Positions 31,886 through 41,550 of a DNA stretch of 64,000 nucleotides are shown here, one piece after another. Within the stretch, counting starts at the first letter, position 1. Each line of letters starts with the position of its first letter. The translations under genes were made by a program, and so were the position numbers. Source of the DNA: Virgibacillus_O sediminis (GTDB taxonomy: Bacteria; Bacillota; Bacilli; Bacillales; Amphibacillaceae); the NCBI RefSeq assembly GCF_042643265.1, contig NZ_JBHRRZ010000008.1, positions 67,147-131,146 on the forward strand. Direction: 5' to 3'. The notes beneath the pieces were generated by a model. That model made no database searches. It was given only the letters and a program-made list of their open reading frames with translations, and was not told where the DNA came from.

Positions 31886-32923
31886 GTGTATATAAGCGAG
31901 AAAATGAAAACAGAATCTAATAAAGGTATTATGAAGATTACAACCTTAGATACCCATACTGGCGGTGACCCTACAAGAATCGTTACCGATGGATTGCCTG
32001 AAATAATAGGGGATACTATGATAGAGAAAAAACGTTATTTAATTGATCATTACGACAACATTCGTACCAGTTTAATGCATGAGCCAAGAGGTCACCGTGA
32101 TATGTTTGGAGCAATTTTATTAGAGCCTACTTCTCCAACTGCAGATATAGGTGTTGTTTTTATGGATACAGGCGGATATTTAAATATGTGTGGCCATGGG
32201 ACCATCGGGGTGGTGACGGCAATAATTGAATCTGGGATTGTTGATAAATCAGGAAATGAGATTGAGTTAGTGTTGGATACACCGGCTGGGTTAGTAGAGA
32301 TTAAAGCGAGAATGAAAGAGGATAAGGTAACAAGTGTATCATTGAAAAATGTCCCTTCCTTCTCTTGGATCAAAGATAAAAGAGTTACTATCTCCGGAAT
32401 AGGAGAAATTCATGTAGACGTTTCTTTTGGTGGAAGTTTTTATGTTTTTGTAAATCCGAGAGAGTTGAATATAGATTTAATTCCTGCAAATGCTGATAGA
32501 CTCAGAAGTTTAGGGATGCTGATTAAAGAAGAAGTAAATAAACAAATTCCAGTTCAACATCCAACGGTGGAGGATATCAATACAATAGATCTAGTTTTGT
32601 TTCTAGATAAATCTGATACAGAAGGAGTGAATACGAGAAATGTAGCGGTATTTGGAGAAAGTAATGTTGCACGTTCGGCATGCGGAACAGGGCTAAGTGC
32701 CCAAATGGCTGCTATCTATAATAGTAAGTTATCTCTGAATGAAACGTATGTAACAGAAAGCTTCATTGGTACAACGATGAGAGGTGTTTTAGTGGAAGAA
32801 GTTAAACTTGAAAATAAAGTAGGAGTCATACCAATTATAACAGGAGATGCAGTCGTAACTGGACAACATGAATTTTATATTGATAGGCGAGACTCATTGA
32901 GCAGAGGTTTTTTATTGGACTAA
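31886..32923 (+). CDS. Proline racemase family protein, Cys/Cys type
   Basis: About 345 residues. Both catalytic cysteines of proline racemase and 4-hydroxyproline 2-epimerase are present: NMCGHGTIGVV and RSACGTGLSAQM. DTHTGGDPTRIV at the start and LMHEPRGHRDMFGAI are also typical. It should interconvert L and D forms of proline or hydroxyproline, feeding the reductase and dehydrogenase upstream. GTG 31886 is preferred because GGGAG lies nine bases upstream; GTG 31880 or later ATGs are possible. The terminator before it suggests partly separate transcription. Confidence 0.85.
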   Translation: MYISEKMKTESNKGIMKITTLDTHTGGDPTRIVTDGLPEIIGDTMIEKKRYLIDHYDNIRTSLMHEPRGHRDMFGAILLEPTSPTADIGVVFMDTGGYLNMCGHGTIGVVTAIIESGIVDKSGNEIELVLDTPAGLVEIKARMKEDKVTSVSLKNVPSFSWIKDKRVTISGIGEIHVDVSFGGSFYVFVNPRELNIDLIPANADRLRSLGMLIKEEVNKQIPVQHPTVEDINTIDLVLFLDKSDTEGVNTRNVAVFGESNVARSACGTGLSAQMAAIYNSKLSLNETYVTESFIGTTMRGVLVEEVKLENKVGVIPIITGDAVVTGQHEFYIDRRDSLSRGFLLD

Positions 32924-33239
32924 CTTCTAAGTTGCTTAACATAAATTTTCCTAATATTTATATAGGTAGCCATATTGTTAAAATTAGTATATCCATAATT
33001 GGAACGGGCTGTTGAGAAAAATCTTGACAGCCTAATGTTAATCGCCTGTTCTCTTGAGAATTCCATTCCATATTTATTCTTCCTCGCGTCATGGAGAGTA
33101 GAGCTAAAATCCATTAAAAAACCTAAAATTAAAATTACAGATATGGGCTGCCGAATCATAATTCACCATTGCAATCGATATTACATTAGATTGTAAAATT
33201 ATCACTGATGTAATTTCCATAAAGAGGAGTGAAGAATTA
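32924..33239. other. Gap with a possible IS-end remnant
   Basis: A hairpin GGCTGTTGAGA...TCTTGACAGCC (33007-33032) resembles the one upstream of the IS1182-type transposase at 63784-63811, and some following sequence is alike. It may be a fossil IS end. A weak minus-strand frame here is unconvincing. GAGGAG for the BCCT gene lies at the right edge. Confidence 0.35.
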
Positions 33240-34802
33240 GTGAAAAAGAGTAATTCTATACTGTATATTTCATTAACATTGATTTTTTCTTTTGTAGTTT
33301 GGGGTCTAACTAGTCCAAAGAGTTTAGAAATGACTGTTAATACCATAGAGTCTTTTTTTACCAATCAATTTGGGTGGCTATATTTAATGGGAACTACTGG
33401 GTTTCTAGTCTTTTTACTTTATCTGGCTTTCAGCCGTTTTGGCTCTATCAAGTTAGGAAAAGATGATGAAAAGCCGGAGTTCAGTAAATTTACTTGGTTT
33501 GCCTTTTTATTTTCTGCAGGGACTGGTATTGGACTAGTGTTTTATGGTGTTGCAGAGCCTTTGATCCATTTTTCCAACCCTCCAGTTGAACCCTCCGACC
33601 AAGTTGATGCAGCAAATATAGCAATGAGATCAGCCTTTTTTCACTACGGATTACATGCATGGGCTATTTTTGGTACGGTTGCCTTAGCATCAGCCTATTT
33701 TAATTACCGAAAGAATACTACAGGTTTAATTAGCGGCATTTTTTATCCTATTTTTGGTGATCGAGTAAATGGACCTCTAGGGAAGATGATTGATATTTTA
33801 ACAGTCTTAGCGACAACATTTGGAGTTGCTACAACCTTTGGATTCGGAACTGTTCAAATTGGAGGTGGTATTTCTCATTTGTTCCCCACTATTCCGAATT
33901 CTATTACCACTTATCTATGTATAATAGGATTCGCTACTGTGTTATATATCTTATCTTCTCAAACAGGCCTAAAGAGGGGCATTAAGTATTTCAGTCAAAT
34001 AAATATGACTCTCTCCATTGTCTTATTACTATTTGTTTTTGTCATGGGGAATCCGCAATTTATTATGAGTTTGATTTCAAATAGTACAAGTGATTATCTT
34101 CAAAATTTAGTAGGAATGAGTTTGTTTGCAGGGTCTTTTAGTGAACAAAGTAGCCTTTGGGTCGAAGATTGGACTATATTTTATTGGGCTTGGTACATTT
34201 CTTGGGCTCCCTATGTTGGTTCATTTATTGCCCGTGTTTCTAAAGGGCGAACAATAAGAGAATTTGTATTAGGGGTTATTGCAGCTCCCACTGCCTTTGG
34301 GATTATTTGGTTTTCGACATTTGGAGGAACAGCATTATCATTCGACTTATTCTCTGAAGTTGGAATAAGTCAGGTAATGAATACTCAAGGAGTGGAATAT
34401 GCCATCTTTGTGCTACTGGACCAATTTCCTTTAAGTTTTGCTTCATCTCTGCTGGCCATTGTGCTGTTATTTACCTACTTTATTGCATCAGCAGATTCAG
34501 CAACCTATGTGCTAGGTATCCAGACAACAGGGAATCTCAACCCTTCAAATAAGATTAAATTTATATGGGGAGTTATAGTATCTGGGGTAACTTCTTTATT
34601 ACTATGGATAGGCGGTTTAAATGCCTTGCAGACAACATTAATGATTGTTGCTCTTCCCATTGTTATATTGATGATTTTGATGAACATATCTTTATTTAAA
34701 TCATTAAAAGAAGAAGAAGAAGTCGCCAATAGTAATAACATCCGAAAGTTTGAGAAATCCAACAAGTCAGTGCCAGAACAAGTAGCATCTAAGTATAACT
34801 AA
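33240..34802 (+). CDS. BCCT-family transporter
   Basis: 520 residues with 12 hydrophobic segments. BCCT hallmarks: GTGIGLVFYGVAEPLIHF, the tryptophan-rich segment WTIFYWAWYISWAPYVGSFIARVSKGRTIREF, and SADSATYVLG. Members import betaine, carnitine, choline or proline betaine with sodium or proton. Here it stands between a racemase and a PutP symporter, so an imino acid or its betaine is likely, for nutrition or osmoprotection. GTG start after AAAGAGGAGTG. Confidence 0.9.
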   Translation: MKKSNSILYISLTLIFSFVVWGLTSPKSLEMTVNTIESFFTNQFGWLYLMGTTGFLVFLLYLAFSRFGSIKLGKDDEKPEFSKFTWFAFLFSAGTGIGLVFYGVAEPLIHFSNPPVEPSDQVDAANIAMRSAFFHYGLHAWAIFGTVALASAYFNYRKNTTGLISGIFYPIFGDRVNGPLGKMIDILTVLATTFGVATTFGFGTVQIGGGISHLFPTIPNSITTYLCIIGFATVLYILSSQTGLKRGIKYFSQINMTLSIVLLLFVFVMGNPQFIMSLISNSTSDYLQNLVGMSLFAGSFSEQSSLWVEDWTIFYWAWYISWAPYVGSFIARVSKGRTIREFVLGVIAAPTAFGIIWFSTFGGTALSFDLFSEVGISQVMNTQGVEYAIFVLLDQFPLSFASSLLAIVLLFTYFIASADSATYVLGIQTTGNLNPSNKIKFIWGVIVSGVTSLLLWIGGLNALQTTLMIVALPIVILMILMNISLFKSLKEEEEVANSNNIRKFEKSNKSVPEQVASKYN

Positions 34803-34842
34803 GAGACTTGCTACTCCAAGTAAAGAATAGGAAAAGGTCATA

Positions 34843-34892
34843 ATCAGTAAAAATATAGTTTGCTTGTTCAAAACAAACTATGTTTTTACTGA
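34843..34892 (+). terminator. Long hairpin after the BCCT gene
   Basis: ATCAGTAAAAATATAGTTTG pairs with CAAACTATGTTTTTACTGAT around an 11-base loop. It ends the BCCT transcript or separates it from the PutP unit. Confidence 0.65.
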
Positions 34893-34896
34893 TAAA

Positions 34897-34910
34897 TGAA
34901 AGCGTTTAAA
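34897..34910. promoter_or_regulatory. cre-like CcpA site before the PutP unit
   Basis: TGAAAGCGTTTAAA matches the catabolite-response consensus closely. It lies 46 bases before the small symporter-associated gene, a suitable place for glucose repression of proline uptake. A weaker counterpart (TGAAAGCG on the minus strand near 41590-41602) precedes the second PutP unit. Confidence 0.5.
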
Positions 34911-34955
34911 TATATAAAATTGAGAGTAGTTTATATTTAAGAAGGGGGAACCAAA

Positions 34956-35075
34956 ATGGACTATTTTTTAACGATAGCGACCGTTTTCTGGGTGTTTGTT
35001 CCCATGTTGTTATGCGTTATTTCATCCTTAATATTTCTTAAAAAGGATTCGGGAAATGGCAAATCTAATAAATAG
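34956..35075 (+). CDS. Symporter small accessory membrane protein (1)
   Basis: 39 residues: one transmembrane helix (FLTIATVFWVFVPMLLCVISS) and a Lys-rich tail. AAGGGGGAA lies before the ATG, and the PutP gene starts 17 bases after the stop. Tiny membrane proteins encoded directly before sodium/solute symporters are known in Bacilli and are thought to help the carrier. The second PutP unit in this window has one too (41410-41550). Confidence 0.65.
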   Translation: MDYFLTIATVFWVFVPMLLCVISSLIFLKKDSGNGKSNK

Positions 35076-35092
35076 AAGGGGAGAATATACTT

Positions 35093-36634
35093 ATGGGCGA
35101 ACACATTTCTTTAATCGTCATGATTTTCTACTTCCTAGTTTTACTTTTAATAGGCTATTTAGCTTATCGTAAGACAAATGACTTTTCAGATTATATCTTA
35201 GGGGGGAGAAAATTAGGTCCCGTAGTTGGTGGAATTGCAACTGGCGCAAACGATATGAGTAGCTGGCTATTACTTGGGTTGCCAGGGGCAGTATATGTAA
35301 GTGGTATGTCGGGATCTTGGTTGGCTATCGGCCTTTGTATCGGAGCATATATTAATTGGCAATTTGTTGGGAAAAGATTGCGGGTCTATACACAGGTATC
35401 TAAAAACTCACTGACATTACCAGATTTTTTGGAGAATCGATTTGAAGATAAAGATAGAGTATTGAGAATGATCTCTTCATTATTTATCTTAGTTTTCTTT
35501 GCCTTTTATATTTCCTCCGGGTTAGTCGGAGGAGCTATTCTATTTGAAAGCATTTTTGATATTCCTTATTTGACAGCTTTAATAATCGGTTCCATTATTA
35601 TTTGTGCGTATACATTTATTGGTGGCTTTTTCGCCGTAGCATGGACAGACTTTTTGCAGGGAACATTAATGTTTATTGCTTTGTTGATTGTTCCCGTAGT
35701 GGCCATTGCCACTATGGGCGGATGGAATTCTACAATGGATGCTGTTGGCAGCATTGATTTTGGCCATTTGGATATATTTTCAGGGACTACCTCGCTTGGA
35801 ATTATCTCTTTATTGGCATGGGGGCTGGGGTATTTCGGACAGCCTCATGTAATTGTTCGTTTTATGTCAATGAAATCAACAAAGGATATTACTATAGGGA
35901 CTACGATTTATACAACTTGGAATTTTCTTGCTTTGCTTGGGGCTATTTTCACCGGGTTTGTCGGAATCGCTTATTTTAATAGTAATCCATTAGAAAATTC
36001 AGAAACAGTTTTTATAGCATTTGCCCAGAATCTGTTTAATCCATGGATTTCCGGTTTCCTGTTGGTAGCTGTGTTATCAGCTATCATGAGTACAATCAGT
36101 TCACAACTTTTGGTATCGGCAACAGCTATCTCGGAGGATTTCTACAAAGGATTTATTAGAAAAAATGCCTCACAAAAAGAATTATTGATAGTAGTACGGC
36201 TAAGTGTTTTAGTGGTTTCCATTTTTGCGATTTTTTTGGCTTTGAATCCAGAGAGTTCCGTCTTAGGCTTGGTTGGTTATGCGTGGGCTGGGTTCGGTTC
36301 TGTTTTCGGTCCGGTTATCCTTTTAGCTTTATTTTGGAAGGGAACAACGAAAAATGGTGCGATGGCAGGGATGTTAATCGGAGGTCTGACTGTTATTTTC
36401 TGGAGTATCTTATCCACTCCTCCTGAAGGCATGGAGCAAAGTGCTGCCATAATCCCATTTGAGCTATACGAACTGGTTCCTGGATTTTTCTTATCCCTAA
36501 TAGCCACCTTTGCATTCTCCAAAGTCGGCAGAAAACCAAGCAAGGAAATGCTCGAAGAGTTTGAGATGATGAAGAAGTACATTGGACCTAAGCCTGTAGA
36601 CAGAGAAAAAGAAGATCTAAAGGTAGGTATATAA
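35093..36634 (+). CDS. putP: Sodium/proline symporter, PutP family (1)
   Basis: 513 residues with 13 hydrophobic segments. SSS-family motifs: RKTNDFSDYILGGRKLGPVVGGIATGANDMSSWLLLGLPGA, GGFFAVAWTDFLQGTLMF, and SAIMSTISSQLLVSATAISEDFYKGF. These match PutP closely, including the sodium-site serines. It imports L-proline with sodium. Its relative at 39917-41392 shares most of these motifs, so the two are paralogues. Confidence 0.9.
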   Translation: MGEHISLIVMIFYFLVLLLIGYLAYRKTNDFSDYILGGRKLGPVVGGIATGANDMSSWLLLGLPGAVYVSGMSGSWLAIGLCIGAYINWQFVGKRLRVYTQVSKNSLTLPDFLENRFEDKDRVLRMISSLFILVFFAFYISSGLVGGAILFESIFDIPYLTALIIGSIIICAYTFIGGFFAVAWTDFLQGTLMFIALLIVPVVAIATMGGWNSTMDAVGSIDFGHLDIFSGTTSLGIISLLAWGLGYFGQPHVIVRFMSMKSTKDITIGTTIYTTWNFLALLGAIFTGFVGIAYFNSNPLENSETVFIAFAQNLFNPWISGFLLVAVLSAIMSTISSQLLVSATAISEDFYKGFIRKNASQKELLIVVRLSVLVVSIFAIFLALNPESSVLGLVGYAWAGFGSVFGPVILLALFWKGTTKNGAMAGMLIGGLTVIFWSILSTPPEGMEQSAAIIPFELYELVPGFFLSLIATFAFSKVGRKPSKEMLEEFEMMKKYIGPKPVDREKEDLKVGI

Positions 36635-37583
36635 AGTGAAAAAAGGAAAGCACAATCCGGACTGGCCACTATGTGTATTGGGGTGGATAGGAAATTGCCA
36701 TGGTAGTTGAAAATTACCCCATTATGCTATTTGAATTGTTAAATGGACGATTATTACTTTATATAATAAATTGGTAGAATGTGTTTAAATTTACTTAGGG
36801 GAAAAGGAGATTCTTATTAAGAATTGCCTTTTTTCTTTTTTTGTAAGACAACGTTTATGTTATATATTTACTAAGATGTACTAAGATTGAAACGCACGAC
36901 AATACGTACCTCATAGAAACCTTGACTGAAGAGAATCGGGATTTATTTTTACGGATTATGGAGAAAGATGAGGAAATACAATTTGATGCCATTTTTTTCT
37001 GATTATAAACTATGTCATAAGGAGAAGTTTTAATGAATTTCCTATATCTTATTTCCTGAGCGATGTCACTATTAGGATAAATTTATACCTTTAAATGGAA
37101 GCCTTCATTTAAATGGATTAGTCTGTCGAAAACTGCTGAGGTGATCCTGATCACCCATTAATTCGCCTCATTCCTCTGATCCCTTGATTAAAAGTCAGTA
37201 TAATTGAGCTTCGCTCATACAAATAATTAACTCACTGGTAAAACAGGTTTGCCTGGTATTGATCCATCATCATATATATAAGGTTATCGATCCACAAACC
37301 TGTTTTTTAATAATGTGTGTCTAACTACGTGCGTATATGAATGAAGACATGGAAAAATCCAACGTCTACCATATTTCTGATGCACTTTTGAGGTAATTTT
37401 GAATCACCTCTGCCATGACAAGGACCAGCCTCCTGTAGAAAACTAGCACCATAGAGTGCTCGTTTTCTATACAGGAGGCTTTTTTAATGGTTAAATATCG
37501 AGCCATAAAACAGCTACAAATAATAAGATGGGATTGGCAACCCTCTCTAACAAAGAGTTAACTTACCTTATCATTCTAAACTT
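36635..37583. other. 949-base non-coding gap with two strong hairpins
   Basis: No gene was found. A short frame around 36888-37001 (SLENRDLFLRI-like fragment) may be debris. Two terminator-like structures face right: 37241-37310 (AAACAGGTTTG with CAAACCTGTTT, long loop, then T run) and 37431-37487 (AGCCTCCTGTAGAAAAC with GTTTTCTATACAGGAGGCT, then six T). Neither follows a gene on the plus strand, so one may end a small RNA. Confidence 0.45.
37431..37488 (+). terminator. Very strong terminator without an upstream gene
   Basis: The arms AGCCTCCTGTAGAAAAC and GTTTTCTATACAGGAGGCT pair over about 17 bp with a single bulge; the loop can also pair (TAGCAC/GTGCTC). Six T follow. It could end an unannotated RNA. 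Confidence 0.7.
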
Positions 37584-38555
37584 TTAAATTTCCACAACTA
37601 CACCGACGTTTTGCTCTTGGGCTTTTTTATATACATAATTACCAATTAACGCATCAAACAATGCCATACTTACTGTTTTAAAAATGATTGGTTCCTCACT
37701 TGAAGGTTCATAATTTCTATTTCCGATGATCAAGTCTGATAGTAAAACAATGTTTTTATTCTCGACCCAGCCACTTTGAATTGGATCGATGATATCGCCA
37801 CATTCTCTCTTACCATCTTCCGAATCTATTACGTAATAGGCGGCACTTTTGAATAATTCTTCAGGTAATTCACGCATGTTTTCCTTATAAGAACCAACAC
37901 CAACAACAAGTTTCCCTTTATAAAGAGTAGCGTCATTCGGAATAACTGGAGACAGGGATGTTGTTGCAGTGATTATGATCTCGGAATTGTGAATTAATTG
38001 TTCTACTGTGTCTGAAGTAACTACTTCAACAGTTTGATTTGTTAACTTATGAAACTCCTTTTTAAAGGGCTCGATTTTTTCAGGTGTACGATTATACACA
38101 TAAATTTTTTCTGCTTCCGTCGATTCAATTGCTGCCAGAAGTTGATATAGCCCTTGTAAGCCCGTTCCAATTAAACCAATCGTTGTTGCTTCTTTTTTAA
38201 AATAACGCATAGCTACTCCAGACACAGCTGCTGTTTTTATCGCAGTTAATAAGGTTCCGTCCATCAAGCCAATAGGGGTTCCCGTTTCTCTATCATTTAT
38301 CATAATAACCCCTTGCGTTACCGGTTCACTACGCTCATTGTTTGAAGGAAAAGAGGTGACCGCTTTCAATCCGATACAATCATCTACATAACAAGGCATC
38401 AGTAAAAATGTATCTTCCTCTTTTACTTGTGAGAATATTCTATCCGGCATAATAAAGTCTTGCTTTGCATAGGTAATAAAGGCTTGTTCCATGACATCAA
38501 TCGCTTCCCTCATAGAAAGGGACTGTTTTACATCATTTTCCGATAAAATTAACAT
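37584..38555 (-). CDS. Ornithine cyclodeaminase family reductase (copy 2)
   Basis: 323 residues, only distantly like copy 1. It starts MLILSENDVKQSLSMREAIDVMEQAF, has GLMDGTLLTAIKTAAVSGVAMRYFKKE, the NAD(P) motif GLIGTGLQGLYQLL and VVGVGSYKENMRELPEEL. In racemase clusters such enzymes reduce delta-1-pyrroline-2-carboxylate, which fits the Ser/Cys racemase homologue just upstream. GGAGG favours the ATG at 38555 over one at 38570. Confidence 0.82.
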   Translation of the reverse strand: MLILSENDVKQSLSMREAIDVMEQAFITYAKQDFIMPDRIFSQVKEEDTFLLMPCYVDDCIGLKAVTSFPSNNERSEPVTQGVIMINDRETGTPIGLMDGTLLTAIKTAAVSGVAMRYFKKEATTIGLIGTGLQGLYQLLAAIESTEAEKIYVYNRTPEKIEPFKKEFHKLTNQTVEVVTSDTVEQLIHNSEIIITATTSLSPVIPNDATLYKGKLVVGVGSYKENMRELPEELFKSAAYYVIDSEDGKRECGDIIDPIQSGWVENKNIVLLSDLIIGNRNYEPSSEEPIIFKTVSMALFDALIGNYVYKKAQEQNVGVVVEI

Positions 38556-38766
38556 TACTATTTCCTCCATTTAGTTTTTGATTTTAAAAAGTTATCTACT
38601 GATTGTAAAAGGAGTATTTTAATATCTCTACTTAATATAGTAACGTCTCTGTTAGTAATATAGGAGAGTGTTGGTGATTTATATTAAATTTCTCCTCTTG
38701 ATAAATTATTAAAAATGGCAAAATAGAACTTAAAAATAAGATGTGGTAAATTGCACTAATGTCCTG

Positions 38767-39846
38767 TTACACTCTTAAAAGATTAGAATTGTTTTGAGCC
38801 CAAATATCCCCCACCTGGAATCCGTTCGGAAAAGGATCTTGATGATCGAGAACATACGTGTTAAATCCGGTAATCCAAGCCTCCCCACTAACTGTTGGAA
38901 TTACAGCTTTGTAGTCACCAATTTTCACTTCCTCAACAAGACGCCCATTATATACTGTCCCTAGAATTCCCTCATGCCTAAAGTCTTGATTTAAGTTCAA
39001 TTCTCCTTTAGCATACAAGGTAGCCATTTTTGCAGATGTCCCAGTCCCACAAGGACATCGATCCAGAGCACCCGTCCATGTGGAAGGGTCATCCCAGTCA
39101 AGATCTCCTGAAGCAACATTAACAACATTCTTCCAATCTGCTTCTGGATTTGTAGTTGGCCCAGATAGCTGAGAAATAGTAATTCCTACTCCCGGATAGT
39201 CAGGATGTTCTACGGGTAATTGCTCCTGAGCAGCTTTTCGTATCATAGATGAAATACGAGCAATTTCACGACCATGTTCAGGGATAAGTTCAAGTCCTTC
39301 AAACTGGCGTACGTCAGCAATGACATAGAACATCCCCCCCCAGCCCACATCAACCTTTACTTTTCCTAAATGAGGTACATTAATTTCTGTGTCGATGTAC
39401 GGCGCAAAGGCTGGGACATTCTTAAAAGCAACACTAGTAACTTTACCATTTGAGCACTCTGCTACAACATCGATAAGCCCAGCTGGAGCTTCTAGGGTAA
39501 GTTCAGTTATCGGTTCATGCATAGGCAACATTCCAGTTTCTAGTAATACCGTAACTACTGAAATGGTATTTCCACCAGACATCACTGGGTATTCAACCTG
39601 TTCCATTATAATATAACCGGCATCTGCATTCGGATGCTTAGGAGGAACAATGAGGTTACAACATAGAGGAGGATATCCCCTCGGCTCCCTTAACATAAGG
39701 TTTCTAAGCTGGTTATCATTTTTTTCAAGCCAACGCATCTGGTCATAAACTGTTTTTCCAGGTATATTAGGAACTCCTCCAGTAATTACGCGCATAGGCT
39801 CCCCGGAATGAGTATCTACAGCATGGATCATTCTTTTAAAACTCAT
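38767..39846 (-). CDS. Proline racemase family protein, Ser/Cys type
   Basis: 359 residues. The second catalytic cysteine is present (DRCPCGTGTSAKMA) but the first is serine (VMSGGNTISVV), so the pair is Ser/Cys instead of Cys/Cys. DTHSGEPMRVITGGVP opens the protein. Ser/Cys members form a separate branch of the superfamily whose activities include hydroxyproline epimerisation or dehydration; which applies here cannot be read from sequence. It lies between a PutP symporter and a ketimine reductase in one minus-strand operon. GGGGAGTG precedes the ATG. Confidence 0.85.
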   Translation of the reverse strand: MSFKRMIHAVDTHSGEPMRVITGGVPNIPGKTVYDQMRWLEKNDNQLRNLMLREPRGYPPLCCNLIVPPKHPNADAGYIIMEQVEYPVMSGGNTISVVTVLLETGMLPMHEPITELTLEAPAGLIDVVAECSNGKVTSVAFKNVPAFAPYIDTEINVPHLGKVKVDVGWGGMFYVIADVRQFEGLELIPEHGREIARISSMIRKAAQEQLPVEHPDYPGVGITISQLSGPTTNPEADWKNVVNVASGDLDWDDPSTWTGALDRCPCGTGTSAKMATLYAKGELNLNQDFRHEGILGTVYNGRLVEEVKIGDYKAVIPTVSGEAWITGFNTYVLDHQDPFPNGFQVGDIWAQNNSNLLRV

Positions 39847-39916
39847 ATTTTACACTCCCCATTAATTAAATTAAAATTCTTATTAGTATATTTAATATTC
39901 GGAAATTAGTAGTTAG

Positions 39917-41392
39917 TCATATTGTACTTTGTTTAGCTAACTCAAATTCTTCAGTCATTTCTTTGCTTGGCGGTGAACCAATCTTCGAAAAAATGAAAAT
40001 GGCTATAGTTGAAAAAATGAATCCTGGTACAATCTCGTATAATGTAAACGGAATAATGCCAGCAGTAGTAAGTAAACTCCAGAATATTACTGTCAGCCCC
40101 CCCACAATAATACCAACCAATATTCCATTTCTTGTAGTTCCTTTCCAAAATATCGAACACAAAACAGCTGGACCGAAAGCAGCACCAAAACCGGCCCATG
40201 CATAAGCCACTAAACCTAAAATTGAAGAATCCGGGTTTAATCCTATTACCGAAGCTATACCTATAACCGTCATAATAGCCAACCGAATAACCCCAAACAG
40301 TTCACGTTCTGAAGCATTCTTTCTAAACAAACCTTTATACAAATCTTCAGTCAAGGCAGTGGCTGAAACTAATAATTGTGTGCTTACGGTACTCATAACT
40401 GCAGCTAAGATGGCAACTAATAATATACTTGTGACCCAAGGATTAAATAGCACTTGGGATAGCTGAATAAATACTACCTCCGGATCGTTTAAGGGATTGT
40501 TAGCAAAAAAAGCGATTCCCACTACACCTATAAACATAGACCCATATAGGGCAACTACATTCCATGTAGTATATACTGCCCTCCCAATAGTAATTTCTTT
40601 CGAAGAACCAAAAGCCATGAACCTTATAAGGGCGTGGGGCTGGCCGAAGTATCCTAGTAACCCCCAACCTACTGCAGAGATAATACCCAATATTGTAATT
40701 CCCGAAAAGGCATCAAGATTGCTGGAAGAAACTTGTCCGACTTCACCTATGGTAGCTTTCCACCCTCCTAAATCAGTGAAAGCAACGATTGGAACAATTA
40801 CTACAGCCAACAACATAATTATCCCTTGTATAAAATCAGTCCATGTTACTGCAAAAAAACCTCCTGTGGTGGTGTAAATGAGAACGACTAAACCAATCAA
40901 TAGTAACCCTGTAGAGTATGAGATACCAAAAGTTTGTTCAAAGAGTAATCCTCCTGCTACTAGACCTGAAGAAACATAGAAAGTAAAGAAGATTATAATG
41001 AACAGGGAAGAAATGGTTTTTATAGTTTTGGTTTTATCACGGGTTCGATTTTCTAAAAAGTCAGGAACCGTTTCAGAATCACCGGCTATTATGGTGAATT
41101 GTCTAATTTTATTACCGACTAACCTCCAATTTAAAAAAGCGCCCGTTGCCAGGCCGACCGCCATCCAAACTCCATTTGAAATTCCCCCGGCATAAACTGC
41201 GCCAGGAAACGCTAGCAGCAACCAACCACTCATATCAGAAGCACCTGTGCTCAATCCACCGACTACTGGACCTAGTTTTCTCCCCCCTAATATATAGTCT
41301 GAAAAATCATTACTTTTCCTATATGCTAAGTAACCAATTAATAGTACTAACAAAAAATAGATGGTAAATACAGTCAAAGAAAAATAATCCAT
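39917..41392 (-). CDS. putP: Sodium/proline symporter, PutP family (2)
   Basis: 491 residues, 13 hydrophobic segments, paralogue of 35093-36634: RKSNDFSDYILGGRKLGPVVGGLSTGASDMSGWLLLAFPGA, GGFFAVTWTDFIQGIIM and AAVMSTVSTQLLVSATALTEDLYKGL. It probably brings in an imino acid for the racemase and reductase downstream. TAAGGAGGC precedes the ATG, 17 bases after the small accessory gene. Confidence 0.9.
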   Translation of the reverse strand: MDYFSLTVFTIYFLLVLLIGYLAYRKSNDFSDYILGGRKLGPVVGGLSTGASDMSGWLLLAFPGAVYAGGISNGVWMAVGLATGAFLNWRLVGNKIRQFTIIAGDSETVPDFLENRTRDKTKTIKTISSLFIIIFFTFYVSSGLVAGGLLFEQTFGISYSTGLLLIGLVVLIYTTTGGFFAVTWTDFIQGIIMLLAVVIVPIVAFTDLGGWKATIGEVGQVSSSNLDAFSGITILGIISAVGWGLLGYFGQPHALIRFMAFGSSKEITIGRAVYTTWNVVALYGSMFIGVVGIAFFANNPLNDPEVVFIQLSQVLFNPWVTSILLVAILAAVMSTVSTQLLVSATALTEDLYKGLFRKNASERELFGVIRLAIMTVIGIASVIGLNPDSSILGLVAYAWAGFGAAFGPAVLCSIFWKGTTRNGILVGIIVGGLTVIFWSLLTTAGIIPFTLYEIVPGFIFSTIAIFIFSKIGSPPSKEMTEEFELAKQSTI

Positions 41393-41409
41393 AGTTGATA
41401 TATGCCTCC

Positions 41410-41550
41410 TTATATTAATTTACGCTCCTTCTCTGTTATGGAATGACTTTGTTTTCTACTTTTAGATTGATTTAAAATAGATATTAAAGAAAATAAGATA
41501 AGCAAAGGCATAGGTATAAATAAAACGAGTAATGTAACGGTTGTAAACAT
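41410..41550 (-). CDS. Symporter small accessory membrane protein (2)
   Basis: 46 residues: one hydrophobic helix (TTVTLLVLFIPMPLLILFSL) and a basic tail ending TEKERKLI. GGAAGGAT lies before the ATG. Position, size and topology mirror the 39-residue gene before the other PutP, though sequences differ. Too short for routine gene callers but well placed. Confidence 0.6.
   Translation of the reverse strand: MFTTVTLLVLFIPMPLLILFSLISILNQSKSRKQSHSITEKERKLI

Noticed and set aside
32920..33159. Minus-strand 79-codon frame after the racemase gene
   Set aside because: It reads through the IS-end-like hairpin and has no ribosome site; probably chance.
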